DNA from: Pelodictyon luteolum
GTDB taxonomy: Bacteria; Bacteroidota; Chlorobiia; Chlorobiales; Chlorobiaceae
Assembly (NCBI GenBank): GCA_020721225.1
Contig: DYNE01000014.1
Location: 1-47,728, forward strand
DNA: 47,728 bases
Reading direction: 5' to 3'
A program made the position numbers and the translations under genes. Below the pieces are notes generated by a model. The model was not told the origin of the DNA and did not search any database. It saw only the letters and a list, made by a program, of their open reading frames with translations. Position 1 is the first letter of the stretch. Each line of letters opens with the position of its first letter. Shown piece after piece: positions 16,088 through 26,111 of the stretch.

Positions 16088-17326
16088 ATGAACAACACGA
16101 TTGTATTGCTCTCCCTGCTCGGCGTCATGCTCACCACACCGCTCTCCGGCGCATCCGGAGCGACCGGTCTGCCTGAAAACCATGCCGCATCTCCGGAAGC
16201 ACAAAACGAACTGGCCGTCGATCTGTACCGCAATCTTGCAGTTACCGGAAAAAACCTCTTTTTCTCCCCCTCCAGCATCGAAACCGCGCTTTCCATGACC
16301 ATGTCCGGAGCGCGAAACCGGACGGAACGGCAGATGGCCGATGTAATGCATGTCGGCCCTGACGCCATGGAACGCCACCATGCCGGACTCGCATCGTTCG
16401 AAAAACAGCTTGAGGCCATCCAGAAAAAAGGTAGGGTAACGATAGCCTCCTCGAACTCGATCTGGCCGCAGAAGAACTATCCGCTTGCGCCTTCATGGCT
16501 TGCGCAGCTCAAACGGTACTACGGAACATCGGTAACGCCGGTCGATTACATCCATGAGACGGAAAAAGCGCGGATCGCTATCAACCGGCGAGTGGAAAAG
16601 GATACGAAAAACCGGATCCGGGAGCTTCTCAAACCCGGTATTCCCGATCCCCTGACAAGACTCGCGCTGGTCAATGCAGTCTATTTCAAAGGCGATTGGG
16701 AGCACCCGTTCAATGAAAACAACACGGTTGCATCCCCGTTTTACATCCGCCAGGGAACGGCGGGAAAAGCCCCGCTGATGCGGCAGAGCGCATCGTTCGG
16801 CTACGCCGATCATGACGGGGTGCAGGTGCTCGAACTTCCCTATGCCGGAAAAGAGCTCTCCATGATCGTGGTACTGCCGAAAGAACGGTTCGGCCTCGAA
16901 GCTCTTGAAAAAACCCTGACTCCGAAGCAGTTTGCCCTCTGGACGGCTAATCTCGGCGAAAGAAAAATCGAAGTGCTTCTTCCCAAATTCCGCACCACCT
17001 CAGCGTTCCGCCTCGACGAGACTCTCAGGCATATGGGAATGACCGACGCATTCGACGGGAATCTCGCCGATTTCAGCGGCATGGTATCCAATAACGACAA
17101 ACTGTACATCGGTGCGGTCGTCCACAAGGCTTTCGTGGATGTCGGCGAGAAAGGCACCGAAGCTGCGGCAGCGACAGCGGTAGTCATGCAGCTCCGGAGC
17201 GCGATGCCGATGCCGGTACCGGTATTCAAGGCCGACCACCCGTTCCTCTTTGCCATCCGGGAGAACAGCACGGGACGCATCCTTTTCATGGGACGCATCT
17301 GCGATCCGACGCTCGGAGGCGAATAG
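16088..17326 (+). CDS. exported serpin (serine protease inhibitor), predicted P1 Arg
   Basis: This is a 412-aa serpin with an N-terminal signal peptide (NNTIVLLSLLGVMLTTPLSG), so it should act in the periplasm or outside. Serpin landmarks are FFSPSSIETALSMTMSGAR, NAVYFKGDWEHPF, and HKAFVDVGEKGTEAAAAT just before the reactive loop. The hinge follows the inhibitory consensus exactly (Glu-Lys-Gly-Thr-x-Ala4-Thr). Counting 17 residues from the hinge Glu places Arg at P1 and Ser at P1' (MQLR|S), predicting inhibition of trypsin-like proteases. ATG 16088 is chosen because it puts the signal peptide at the N-terminus; 16043 is the alternative. The next gene begins within 3 nt of its stop, so the two form an operon. 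Confidence 0.93.
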   Translation: MNNTIVLLSLLGVMLTTPLSGASGATGLPENHAASPEAQNELAVDLYRNLAVTGKNLFFSPSSIETALSMTMSGARNRTERQMADVMHVGPDAMERHHAGLASFEKQLEAIQKKGRVTIASSNSIWPQKNYPLAPSWLAQLKRYYGTSVTPVDYIHETEKARIAINRRVEKDTKNRIRELLKPGIPDPLTRLALVNAVYFKGDWEHPFNENNTVASPFYIRQGTAGKAPLMRQSASFGYADHDGVQVLELPYAGKELSMIVVLPKERFGLEALEKTLTPKQFALWTANLGERKIEVLLPKFRTTSAFRLDETLRHMGMTDAFDGNLADFSGMVSNNDKLYIGAVVHKAFVDVGEKGTEAAAATAVVMQLRSAMPMPVPVFKADHPFLFAIRENSTGRILFMGRICDPTLGGE

Positions 17327-17328
17327 AG

Positions 17329-20300
17329 GTGCACAATGCACAGATGAAACCGGTGAACGGAGCAGATCGCTGGAAATTCGCGGTTGACCGGGGAGGCACC
17401 TTTACGGATATTGTCGGCATAGACCCGCAGGGATCGGTACATATGGTGAAACTGCTCTCGGTATCGGAACGGTATGACGACGCAGGTATTGCTGGCATCA
17501 GGCAACTGCTGGGACTCGACTCGTACTCAGCGAGCTCTCTCGAATCCGGGCATATCGACTCGATTCGCATCGGGACGACGGTTGCAACAAACGCGCTGCT
17601 GGAACGGAAAGGGGTGCCTGTTGCCCTCTGCACTACCGCCGGGTTCGAAGATCTTCCGACAATAGGCAACGGCACAAGAAAAGATCTCTTCAAACTGGAC
17701 ACAAGGAATCGCATTCCGCTCTGCAGCCTCTCGACAGGCATCGACGAAGAAACCGGAGCGGACGGGCGGATCATCCGGCCGCTCGATGCAGATCACGCCC
17801 TTTATGTCCTTCTCGGAATCCGCGGGAAAGGGTTCGAACATCTTGCCATTGCGCTGAAAAATTCCTGGATTAATCCGCAGCATGAAACGATTCTTGCCCG
17901 GATCGCCAGAGAAAAGGCAGGGTTTCGCAGCGTTATCGCCTCGCATGAGGTGATGCCGCTTATCGGTCTTTTCAGAAGAACCGGAACAACGTTGCTCGAA
18001 ACCTTTCTCTCGCCTGTTCTCTTCATGTGGGCTGAGAGCGTCGCCCGTCTTGCAGGAAATACGCCGCTTGAGTTCATGCAGAGTTCCGGCGGTCTCTGCG
18101 GAATACGGAGCCTCAAGGCAAAAGACACCATCCTTTCCGGGCCGGCCGGAGGCGTTGCCGGAGTTGCGGCTATCGCCGGAACGCTCGGAATCCGTCAGGC
18201 AATCGGTTTCGACATGGGCGGCACATCGACCGACGTGTCGCGTTTCGACGGACAATCCGGCCATGTATTCGAAGCGACTGTTGACGATGTCTCCTTTCAT
18301 GCCGATATGCTCGACATCGAAACCGTAGCTGCCGGCGGCGGCTCGCTCCTCTCTTTCGACGGCGAACGCCTGCGCGTCGGTCCCGGTTCCGCAGGGTCCA
18401 GCCCCGGCCCTGCCTGTTACGGTCTCGGCGGTCCTCTGGCCGTCACGGATGCCAACCTGCTGCTTGGACGTATCGTACCTGAATTCATGCCCCGCACGTT
18501 CGGAAAAAACAGCGACGACCTTCCCGACCGCGAAGCCGCCCGGGCCTCTTTCGAAGAGCTTCTTTACGAGGTGAACCGGTCATCCGGCAATGCTTTTTCG
18601 ATGGAATCGCTTGCTGCCGGGTTCCTGCGGATAGCCAACGAAATCATGTGCCGCGCGATGAAGAAAATATCGGTATCGCGGGGCTACGACATTCGTAACC
18701 ATGCCCTGATCTGTTTTGGCGGCGCGGCGGCACAGCACGCATGCGATATCGCGGAGATACTCGGCATTGAAACCGTGGTGGTTCCGAAACACGCCGGCGT
18801 GCTCTCAGCGTGGGGCATAGCATTTGCGGACAGGCTGGAACGCCGGACGGGAGCGATCATGAAGTTGCTTTCGGACGAACTGCTTTCGACAGGCTTGTCC
18901 GCAACTGCGGTTCGCCTTGCGCGCGAGTTGACAGGCAACCCAGGGGAGAGTCCTGGAGGAAATAACGTCAGAACGACGGTATTTCTCGACCTGCGACCGC
19001 TCGGAACCGATTCATGGCTATCCCTCAGGGCTTCAGAGCATCCGGGCGATATGGTCCGGTTCGATTCGGCCGCTGCAATCTCGGAACGGTTCGAAACGGA
19101 ATTCGGCTTGCGCTTCGGTTTCAAACCCGAGGCTGTTCCGATTGAAGTGGTGAACGTTCGCGTCGAAGTACGCCACCGGTCTGAAGAATTCCGGACTTCG
19201 CCTCTGCCGCTCAACCGACGAATGCTTGAACCCCGGGAGGCTCCGATGCAGCGCGAGGTCTGGACCGGAAGTGCCATGGAGCCTGTTCCGGTTTTCGACC
19301 GCTCCCGTCTGCTCGCCGGAGAGACCCTTTCGGGTCCGGCCATGGTTGCCGGAGAACAGCTTACGCTCTATGTGGCTAAGGGATTCGAGGCAATGGTCGA
19401 TGGATACGGTAATATTCTTGTGAAAAACCTTCACGCCGGAGAACGCCGGATGACGACAACCGAAAGCTGGAAGAGAGGGCCTGACCCCATGCTGCTCGAG
19501 GTTTTCAACAACATCTTCATGAACGTGGCGGAGCAGATGGGCCAGACGCTCTGCAATACCGCGTACTCGGTGAACATGAAGGAACGCCTTGATTTCTCCT
19601 GCGCGATATTCGACCGCGACGGGAGACTTGTATCGAACGCGCCGCACATCCCGGTGCATCTCGGTGCCATGGAAGCCACAGTGCAGCAGCTTATCGAAAG
19701 TCAGCGGCAAGCCATGCTGCCCGGGGAGATGTACCTGGCCAACAACCCGCATCGAGGAGGCTCCCACCTGCCGGACATGACCGTCGTGATGCCGCTTTTC
19801 GTTGATGGAAAACGCCCCTCGTTCTATGTCGCAAACCGGGGACATCATGCCGATATCGGCGGCACGACCCCTGGTTCCATGCCGCCATCGAGCCGAACGA
19901 TTTTCGAGGAAGGTGTGGTGATCGACGGATTCAGGCTGGTGAAGGATGGCCTTTTCATGAGAGAGGATCTTCTTGAGCTGCTCTCTTCTGTACCCTGGCC
20001 GGCCCGAAACCTGCCGGAACGCATCTCCGATCTGCAGGCGCAGATCGCCGCAAACAGAAAGGGTTGTACGGAACTCCGGCAGATCGTTGAAGAGTACGGA
20101 CTGCCGGTTGTTGAACGATACATGCAGTACATACGCGACAATGCCCGGCATGCCATGAGCCGTGTGCTGAAAACGCTTGCAGGAAGCGATGGCCATGCCT
20201 CTTATCGCTTCGGCGACAGGATGGACAACGGAACGCCCGTTTGCGTTGCGATACGCATAAACGCTCCGCAGAACGAGGAACCTTCGGCCGTAATCGATTT

Positions 20301-21057
20301 CACCGGTACCGGATCTGCGGATCCCGGCAACAGCAATACCCCGGCAGCAGTGGCAAGGGCTGCGGTACTCTATGTCTTTCGAAGCCTGATCGAGCAGGAG
20401 ATTCCGCTGAATTCCGGCTGCCTCGACCGCATCCGGATCGTTATCCCGGAAGGGTGCCTGCTTAATCCTCCGCCGAACAGCGCAGTCGCGGTAGGCAATG
20501 TGGAAACATCGCAGCGGATCGTGGACGTCCTGCTGGGAGCTCTCGGAAAAGCGGCAGCATCCCAGGGAACCATGAACAACCTGCTCTTCGGCAGGCCTGA
20601 CAACAGCGGGATGCAGTACTACGAAACCATTCCAGGCGGATGCGGCGCCATTGAAGGACATGACGGCGCTTCCGGCATGCAGGTGCACATGACCAATACC
20701 AGGGTCACCGACCCGGAAATTCTCGAACACCGTTTTCCCGACGTGAGAGTTACCCGATTCTCGCTACGCAGGGGTTCGGGAGGCGCAGGCAAGTGGAATG
20801 GCGGCGACGGCGTCGAGCGGGCACTCACGTTCAGCGAACCGATGCGCCTGACAATGATTTCAGAGCGGCGTGAAACCGCACCGTTCGGCATCGATGGAGG
20901 CGGAAGCGGAGCGTCCGGAGAAAACATCCTCATCGCTGCCGATGGTACGCATCAGGTTTTGGAAGGCAGAATCGATCGCATCGTCAACCCGGGCGAAACC
21001 ATTCTTGTGAAAACGCCCGGAGGAGGAGGATTCGGGTATCTTCCGCAGCAGCAGTAA
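17329..21057 (+). CDS. fused hydantoinase/oxoprolinase (HyuA-HyuB), 5-oxoprolinase-like
   Basis: The 1242-aa protein joins two modules. The first is an ATP-binding HyuA-type half (residues about 15-700: [48 protein letters not shown]-like phosphate and hinge motifs). The second is a HyuB half (about 715-1235: [50 protein letters not shown], ending in GGGGFGY). The fusion and length match ATP-dependent 5-oxoprolinase (EC 3.5.2.9), which opens 5-oxoproline to glutamate; acetone or hydantoin relatives cannot be excluded. GTG at 17329 has GGAGG about 10 nt ahead; ATG at 17344 is the alternative start. It probably recycles pyroglutamate in the cytoplasm. A link to the serpin beyond co-transcription is not evident. 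Confidence 0.9.
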   Translation: MHNAQMKPVNGADRWKFAVDRGGTFTDIVGIDPQGSVHMVKLLSVSERYDDAGIAGIRQLLGLDSYSASSLESGHIDSIRIGTTVATNALLERKGVPVALCTTAGFEDLPTIGNGTRKDLFKLDTRNRIPLCSLSTGIDEETGADGRIIRPLDADHALYVLLGIRGKGFEHLAIALKNSWINPQHETILARIAREKAGFRSVIASHEVMPLIGLFRRTGTTLLETFLSPVLFMWAESVARLAGNTPLEFMQSSGGLCGIRSLKAKDTILSGPAGGVAGVAAIAGTLGIRQAIGFDMGGTSTDVSRFDGQSGHVFEATVDDVSFHADMLDIETVAAGGGSLLSFDGERLRVGPGSAGSSPGPACYGLGGPLAVTDANLLLGRIVPEFMPRTFGKNSDDLPDREAARASFEELLYEVNRSSGNAFSMESLAAGFLRIANEIMCRAMKKISVSRGYDIRNHALICFGGAAAQHACDIAEILGIETVVVPKHAGVLSAWGIAFADRLERRTGAIMKLLSDELLSTGLSATAVRLARELTGNPGESPGGNNVRTTVFLDLRPLGTDSWLSLRASEHPGDMVRFDSAAAISERFETEFGLRFGFKPEAVPIEVVNVRVEVRHRSEEFRTSPLPLNRRMLEPREAPMQREVWTGSAMEPVPVFDRSRLLAGETLSGPAMVAGEQLTLYVAKGFEAMVDGYGNILVKNLHAGERRMTTTESWKRGPDPMLLEVFNNIFMNVAEQMGQTLCNTAYSVNMKERLDFSCAIFDRDGRLVSNAPHIPVHLGAMEATVQQLIESQRQAMLPGEMYLANNPHRGGSHLPDMTVVMPLFVDGKRPSFYVANRGHHADIGGTTPGSMPPSSRTIFEEGVVIDGFRLVKDGLFMREDLLELLSSVPWPARNLPERISDLQAQIAANRKGCTELRQIVEEYGLPVVERYMQYIRDNARHAMSRVLKTLAGSDGHASYRFGDRMDNGTPVCVAIRINAPQNEEPSAVIDFTGTGSADPGNSNTPAAVARAAVLYVFRSLIEQEIPLNSGCLDRIRIVIPEGCLLNPPPNSAVAVGNVETSQRIVDVLLGALGKAAASQGTMNNLLFGRPDNSGMQYYETIPGGCGAIEGHDGASGMQVHMTNTRVTDPEILEHRFPDVRVTRFSLRRGSGGAGKWNGGDGVERALTFSEPMRLTMISERRETAPFGIDGGGSGASGENILIAADGTHQVLEGRIDRIVNPGETILVKTPGGGGFGYLPQQQ

Positions 21058-21077
21058 TGTTGTCAGAAAGCAACAGG

Positions 21078-21392
21078 TTATACGCCTTCTTCTTCTCCAA
21101 CCGGTTCAAAGTCGGCGGACGATATGACCCCGCTTTTCAGTTCGTCGTTAATTGATATTTTTAACGGCTTTTCTGTCTGCAGGACGTCAAGAACATCTCT
21201 GAACCTGTCAAGCGTAAAAATAATTGCCGGGTATGGATCGATCTGATTTTGAGGAAGAGCGGCATCGTTATCATAAAAGAACAATCTTGCCACATTGTCT
21301 TTCTCTTTGAACAGATAGATTATTGCTTCATATGAAATGCCGGAACAGTACCTGATCTGATAGCTATCAAAAGTGCTGTTGAATGTAGACAT
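21078..21392 (-). CDS. hypothetical protein, 104 aa
   Basis: I do not recognise this protein. The start is set by a strong ribosome site (AAAGGAGG, 5 nt before ATG at 21392), so it is very likely translated. It opens MSTFNSTFDSYQIRYCSG, has no signal peptide or membrane segment, and ends in an acidic tail EPVGEEEGV. Predicted strands alternate with one helix (FTLDRFRDVLDVLQ), suggesting a small alpha/beta domain. It is convergent with the oxoprolinase gene and divergent from the photolyase gene. No function is proposed. Confidence 0.75.
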   Translation of the reverse strand: MSTFNSTFDSYQIRYCSGISYEAIIYLFKEKDNVARLFFYDNDAALPQNQIDPYPAIIFTLDRFRDVLDVLQTEKPLKISINDELKSGVISSADFEPVGEEEGV

Positions 21393-21583
21393 ACAACCTC
21401 CTTTTTTGTTTAGAAAAAATGGACACCATAACAGTTCTCTACACTCCGGATTCAAGAGACAATCAACGTGTTATATCTTTTTTTTACAGGAACCGTATCT
21501 GCCAAAAGATAACAGCAGGAGAAAACATATTGTTCTATGCGCATGTATTTTTCTGAAAAATCAGTACCCGATTCTGAAAACCA

Positions 21584-23005
21584 ATGCAGAAACCTCTGAT
21601 CATACACTGGTTCCGTCAGGACCTGCGCCTCACAGATAATCCGTCACTCTATGACGCCTGCCTGAATGGCCGGGTGCTGCCGGTCTACATTCTCGATGAC
21701 CACAATGCCGGAAAATACCGGATGGGCGGCGCAAGCCGCTGGTGGCTGCACCATAGCCTTGCGGCACTTAACCATGCTCTCAAGGGACGGCTTGCTCTGT
21801 TCAGCGGCGATCCGCTGGAGATACTCCCTGCGCTTGCCGCATCGACTGGAGCGACGAAAGTTTACTGGAATCGCTGCTACGAGCCCTGGAGAATCAGCAG
21901 GGACACAAGGCTTAAACATAAACTCAGGGAACAGGGTATTACTGCTGAAAGCTACAACGGCTCGATGCTCTGGGAACCATGGGAAGTTCATAAATCCGAC
22001 GGCACTCCATACAAGGTGTTCACTCCCTTCTACAGGAAAGGATGCCTCTCTGCCGCATCGCCACGCATGCCTCTGCCTCTCCCGGTCAAACTTGACTGCC
22101 CGAGCCCACCTGAAGAAAGCCTTCCGCTTGAGGCGCTCGGACTGCTTCCCCGCATACGCTGGTACCGACAACTTGAACCCCACTGGACAATTGGCGAGAA
22201 TGGGGCTCTCGAAAGACTTGCTATCTTTCTGAAACATGGACTCCCTGGATACAGGGAGGGACGTGACTTCCCTGCCCGACCGAATGTTTCAAGGCTTTCA
22301 CCCTCACTTCATTTCGGGGAGATCTCTCCAAATCAGGCATGGCACGGGGCAATTGCCGCAGGAAGCGGCATAGACCTCGACCATTTTCAGAGTGAGCTTG
22401 CATGGAGGGAGTTTTCATACAGTCTGCTCTACCACAATCCCGGACTTCCCGAAAAAAATCTGCAGAAATCGTTCGACCGCTTTCCATGGAAGGAAAACCC
22501 TGCAGCACTCATGCGCTGGCAGCAAGGATTGACAGGCTACCCCATCGTGGACGCCGGCATGCGTGAACTTTGGCAAACAGGATACATGCATAACCGGATA
22601 CGCATGGTTGCGGGATCGTTTCTCGTCAAGAACCTGCTGCTGCACTGGCACGAAGGCGAATCATGGTTCCGGGACTGTCTGGCCGATGCCGACCTTGCCA
22701 TCAACAGCGCGAGCTGGCAGTGGATAGCCGGATGCGGTGCCGATGCGGCGCCCTACTTCCGCATCTTCAATCCGGTAACGCAAGGACAAAAATTCGATGC
22801 TGACGGCAGCTATACGCGCAGGTATCTCCCCGAACTGGCACGTCTTCCTGACCGGTATCTGTTCTCTCCCTGGGAAGCGCCCGTCAGCGTTCTCGCTGAC
22901 GCGGGAATCGCGACAGGAAAAACCTATCCGGAGCCGATAGTCGATCTCAAGAGCTCGCGTCGGCAGGCACTCGAAGCATATGCACTCACACGGAATCATT
23001 CATAA
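21584..23005 (+). CDS. phr: deoxyribodipyrimidine photolyase (class I cryptochrome/photolyase family)
   Basis: The 473-aa flavoenzyme repairs UV-induced pyrimidine dimers using light. The N-terminal antenna domain begins LIIHWFRQDLRLTDNPSL. The FAD domain shows WREFSYSLLYHNPGLPE, GYPIVDAGMRELWQTGYMHN, MVAGSFLVKNLLLHW and NSASWQWIAGCGADAAPYFR. These are the signature stretches of microbial class I CPD photolyases, including the asparagine next to the flavin. Length is typical. The upstream spacer is short and the ribosome site weak. The identity of the antenna cofactor cannot be read from the sequence. Confidence 0.95.
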   Translation: MQKPLIIHWFRQDLRLTDNPSLYDACLNGRVLPVYILDDHNAGKYRMGGASRWWLHHSLAALNHALKGRLALFSGDPLEILPALAASTGATKVYWNRCYEPWRISRDTRLKHKLREQGITAESYNGSMLWEPWEVHKSDGTPYKVFTPFYRKGCLSAASPRMPLPLPVKLDCPSPPEESLPLEALGLLPRIRWYRQLEPHWTIGENGALERLAIFLKHGLPGYREGRDFPARPNVSRLSPSLHFGEISPNQAWHGAIAAGSGIDLDHFQSELAWREFSYSLLYHNPGLPEKNLQKSFDRFPWKENPAALMRWQQGLTGYPIVDAGMRELWQTGYMHNRIRMVAGSFLVKNLLLHWHEGESWFRDCLADADLAINSASWQWIAGCGADAAPYFRIFNPVTQGQKFDADGSYTRRYLPELARLPDRYLFSPWEAPVSVLADAGIATGKTYPEPIVDLKSSRRQALEAYALTRNHS

Positions 23006-23154
23006 TGGCTTCGCACACGATGTTTTCATAAATTTTTCAGGCGCAAGTCAGGATGCATCGGATGATTTGCCGTATATATTCGGAATTACCTATATTTACC
23101 CTGACAGACTTTTTATATCCGATATTCCTGCAACCATCATACACGATCAACCCT

Positions 23155-23334
23155 ATGGACCCGAAAGAAACCATTCTCGAAGTACTGAAAAAAGAGGGCA
23201 AAGCCATGAGTGCCGGCCAGATCGCGGATAAAAGCGGCATAGACAGGAAAGAAGTGGATAAAGCCATGAAAACGCTGAAGGACGAAGAGCGCATCGTCTC
23301 ACCGAAACGGTGTTACTGGGAACCCAAACAGTAA
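23155..23334 (+). CDS. small winged-helix DNA-binding protein, 59 aa
   Basis: From ATG 23155 the protein reads [20 protein letters not shown] and [20 protein letters not shown], ending CYWEPKQ. The pattern is helix, helix-turn-helix ([20 protein letters not shown]) and short wing ([13 protein letters not shown]), a minimal MarR/ArsR-like winged helix with nothing else attached. Upstream in-frame codons (to 23053) are hydrophobic and do not fit, so they were excluded. It might be a small regulator or nucleoid protein; no partner is evident. Confidence 0.75.
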   Translation: MDPKETILEVLKKEGKAMSAGQIADKSGIDRKEVDKAMKTLKDEERIVSPKRCYWEPKQ

Positions 23335-23418
23335 CGCCTGGTTACTCCTGCAACAGTTCCGTCTTTTTTCACAGCCGTTCGAGAGCACTGTTGCAGGTTG
23401 ATTCCGGCCCCCCATCAG

Positions 23419-24864
23419 ATGAAAAATAAACTCATTATTGCAGGAATTGCCATAGCGGCACTGCTTTCCGGTCTGCTGTTTTTTCTGAACATCCGCCACT
23501 ATGGTATTGGCCATGAACCTGAACCGCTCACCAACAGCATTATCGTATCGGTGCCGCCCTCGACGTTCAACCTTCCGGTACGTATCGAAACCGGAACGCT
23601 TGAAGGGTTTCTGAATGGAAAAATCAGAGGATCCTTTCTGCGGAAAAACCTGCTGCTCCAGAAAGGCAAAAAAGAAGAGATCACACTGGATCTCTCAAAA
23701 AGAAGTGCTATCAGCATAGAGTCCAACGGCCGCGAACTCATCTGTACCTTCCCGCTAACCGTCAAGGCTCGGCTCATCAACAGCAGATTTGGCGAAACAC
23801 TTGCAAGACAGGTGAAGCCTGTGCGAACCGACCTCATCATTACGCTTTCGACGCCTATAACCATTGACCATAACTGGAGTCTTGGCACCCGGTTTCGTAT
23901 AAGAAACATCAGATGGGTCAATGAACCTGTCGTTCGGTTCGGTCCGTTCAAAAAAAATATCAGGGAGGAGATCACCGGAATACTGAAAAGCAAGGAGGGA
24001 AAACTGACGCACATGCTTGACCGGGAAATCTATAAGGCTGCCAACCTGCAATCGACCATATCGGACGTCTGGATCGATCTTCAGGATCCGATTCTTATCA
24101 GCAGGAAACCTGCGCCGGTCTGGATCCGCTTCAAGTGCAACGACATTCATGGAAATATAGCATTGAATCGCGACGCCATCACCTGCTTTACCCGCATCAA
24201 TGCGAAGATGGTCATGCTGACCGATACCACGGCAATTGCGAAACCGAATCCGCTGCCCAGCTTTAAAAAGCTCAACTCCACGGAAACAGAGACCCTGTCC
24301 GACATCAATCTCTATGCGTTCACGACATTCAGGGAAATCAACGACCAGATGAACGGATTGCTCCGCGGGAAAACCCTCTCGAAAGAGGGATATACGGTTA
24401 CAATTACCGATATACACGCTTATGCTTCGAGTAAAGGGCTTTCTATAGGAGTCAGTACCGATAAAGATCTCAAGGGGCATGTGGTGACAAGCGGCAAGGT
24501 GCTGTTCGACGTGCCGACCCAGTCTCTTAACGTGCAGAATTTCGATTATTTCCTCAATACCGAAAACAGACTGGTAAGCACCGGAGATAACCTTCTGCAT
24601 GAATTCGTTCGCGATACCGTCGCGACAAAACTGAACGTCAGGCTCGATACGCTTATCGGAAAAGTGCCCGGCATCGTCAACAACGCAATAGCCAAAGGCA
24701 AGGTCGGCAAGGTTATCTATCTGAAAGTGGACAGCCTCCGGGTGAAAAAGTGCGATATCATGCTCGACAGGGAGAAAATGCACCTGCTGCTCAATGTACA
24801 TGCACGTGCGGATTTACGCCTGAAAAGAATAAAATCCGGAAAAGCGATAAAAATAAGAGGCTGA
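23419..24864 (+). CDS. DUF4403-like membrane-anchored protein
   Basis: The 481-aa protein has an N-terminal hydrophobic anchor (KLIIAGIAIAALLSGLLFFLNI) with no lipobox, then a long beta-rich extracytoplasmic region. Two similar halves are suggested by repeated passages about strands and ITD or SRK turns, as in BPI/lipid-binding-like DUF4403 proteins of Bacteroidetes and Chlorobi. Examples are LPVRIETGTLEGFLNGKIRG early and GKVLFDVPTQSLNVQNFDYF late. The assignment to DUF4403 is from overall architecture and is moderate. It is probably in the periplasm attached to the inner membrane. ATG 23419 is preferred, directly ahead of the anchor. Confidence 0.65.
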   Translation: MKNKLIIAGIAIAALLSGLLFFLNIRHYGIGHEPEPLTNSIIVSVPPSTFNLPVRIETGTLEGFLNGKIRGSFLRKNLLLQKGKKEEITLDLSKRSAISIESNGRELICTFPLTVKARLINSRFGETLARQVKPVRTDLIITLSTPITIDHNWSLGTRFRIRNIRWVNEPVVRFGPFKKNIREEITGILKSKEGKLTHMLDREIYKAANLQSTISDVWIDLQDPILISRKPAPVWIRFKCNDIHGNIALNRDAITCFTRINAKMVMLTDTTAIAKPNPLPSFKKLNSTETETLSDINLYAFTTFREINDQMNGLLRGKTLSKEGYTVTITDIHAYASSKGLSIGVSTDKDLKGHVVTSGKVLFDVPTQSLNVQNFDYFLNTENRLVSTGDNLLHEFVRDTVATKLNVRLDTLIGKVPGIVNNAIAKGKVGKVIYLKVDSLRVKKCDIMLDREKMHLLLNVHARADLRLKRIKSGKAIKIRG

Positions 24865-24884
24865 CAGTAACACTGCGCCTTTGG

Positions 24885-25382
24885 CTACCCCTCATTTTCC
24901 GTTAGACCGGACTGATCGGTTTTTCTTTCAATATCCTTTCGGACATCTTCGTAACGGGCTTCATTGACGGCAACATCTTCGATTTCATCGGCATTTCGCT
25001 CATACATACTTACCGCTGCATGGAGCATGTTGTAGATCAGGGCTATATCCGTACCGGTATCGTCGAGATCGACGATCTGTTTGTAACAGATTATCCCGTC
25101 GTCGGCAACGCTGATATTGCCCGAATAGCTGTAGGAGTTGTTAATGAAGTTGAACAGCATGCACGCATCGACGAATTTACTTGCCCTGACCGTAAAGGGG
25201 GCGTAAAGGCAGAGTACCAGCCAGTGCTGCTTTTCATAACCTTCAAGCAAGAGGCGGAATGAGCGGTTCCCGACGCTCAACCTGACGGCAAGGCGGCTTA
25301 TCCCTTCATCTTCGATTATTTCAAGCTGATCTTTCCAGCCGATGTCCGCAATAAAGTCTTCGATAAGCTGAGCTAAACGCAT
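24885..25382 (-). CDS. YbjN-like domain protein
   Basis: The 165-aa soluble protein starts MRLAQLIEDFIADIGWKDQL, with CAGGGAA ahead of the ATG. The fold pattern resembles the YbjN / type III secretion chaperone-like family: an amphipathic N-terminal helix, strands GNRSFRLLLEGYEKQHWLVLCLY, then FVDACMLFNFINNSYSYSG and a helix ALIYNMLHAAVSMY. The C-terminus is long and acidic. YbjN proteins are poorly understood, so no function is claimed. The frame extends upstream to 25460, but that part lacks a ribosome site. Confidence 0.65.
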   Translation of the reverse strand: MRLAQLIEDFIADIGWKDQLEIIEDEGISRLAVRLSVGNRSFRLLLEGYEKQHWLVLCLYAPFTVRASKFVDACMLFNFINNSYSYSGNISVADDGIICYKQIVDLDDTGTDIALIYNMLHAAVSMYERNADEIEDVAVNEARYEDVRKDIERKTDQSGLTENEG

Positions 25383-25561
25383 AGTGATATTCCCTGAAAT
25401 TAAACTGTTCAAAATTTTTTTATCCGTCCATCTCAATCCGGAGGCGACGAACCGGGCCAATCAGTGCTCCATTGCGTAAGGAGTAAAACCGTACTCCGAA
25501 AAAGGTATTTGAAAGAATCCAAACGCAGCAAGGAAGCAATAAACCCTGAAACCGCTCTATA

Positions 25562-25802
25562 ATACAATCTTTTAGATCATGATTCTAAAGGGCGGCTCTA
25601 TTTATCGTCAAAAGGGTTGCGCCGCAAACTATACGTTCAGAAGTATTTTAGCTTGCCTGCCCGATGTCGTCAACGCGTCGTTTCGCTGAAAAATTATCAG
25701 TAACCGGCATTTTATTAAGCTTGAAATCCGGAAAAAAATGGTAATCTGCTTGTACGTATCCCTCGATTTATCTATTCGTTTTACCACAAGGAAACCGTCC
25801 TC
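25562..25802 (+). pseudogene. decayed higB-type toxin gene
   Basis: Pieces of a HigB (RelE-superfamily mRNA interferase) can be read in shifting frames: IQSFRS at the start, RSILACLPDVVNAS in the middle, AEKLSVTGILLSLKSGKKW later, and YHKE immediately before the higA start. In intact HigB proteins these correspond to the opening IxSFR, the RxLxxLxAA helix, the FHxLKGDRKGxW core and the terminal YH. Stops and at least two frameshifts separate them, so no toxin is made. The order and position directly ahead of higA support the call; a protein-level search with frameshift tolerance would settle it. Confidence 0.65.
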
Positions 25803-26111
25803 ATGTATGCCAGGAAAAACATTCCGCTTCATCCGGGAACTGTTCTTCTCGAAGATTTTCTGACTCCTCTCCAGTTAACCGAAAAACAGGTTGCCGAAGA
25901 TACTCACATCCCTGTCTGGAGAATCAACGATATCATAACCGGAAAACGCAGTATTACAGCAGATACGGCTCTCCGTTTCGCCCGTTATTTCAGCACTCCG
26001 GCACAATTCTGGTTCGGACTGCAGATGGACTACGACCTGAAAGTTGCCATGAACAATGCCGGAGACTCCATCGACAAGGAAATCCGTGTATTCGAAAACA
26101 CTGAACTATAA
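25803..26111 (+). CDS. higA: HigA-family antitoxin (XRE helix-turn-helix)
   Basis: The 102-aa protein has the family opening HPGTVLLEDFLTPLQLTEKQVAED, then a helix-turn-helix (VAEDTHIPVWRINDIITGKRSITADTAL), and the conserved FARYFSTPAQFWFGLQMDYDL. Such antitoxins bind and neutralise HigB and repress their own promoter. Here the toxin gene just upstream is broken, leaving an orphan antitoxin that may act in trans on another HigB or as a plain repressor. The reading frame is intact and close to normal length. Confidence 0.9.
   Translation: MYARKNIPLHPGTVLLEDFLTPLQLTEKQVAEDTHIPVWRINDIITGKRSITADTALRFARYFSTPAQFWFGLQMDYDLKVAMNNAGDSIDKEIRVFENTEL

Noticed and set aside
19033-20730. 565-codon open frame opposite the oxoprolinase-like gene
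   Set aside because: It is antisense to a complete HyuA-HyuB protein whose motifs span the same DNA.
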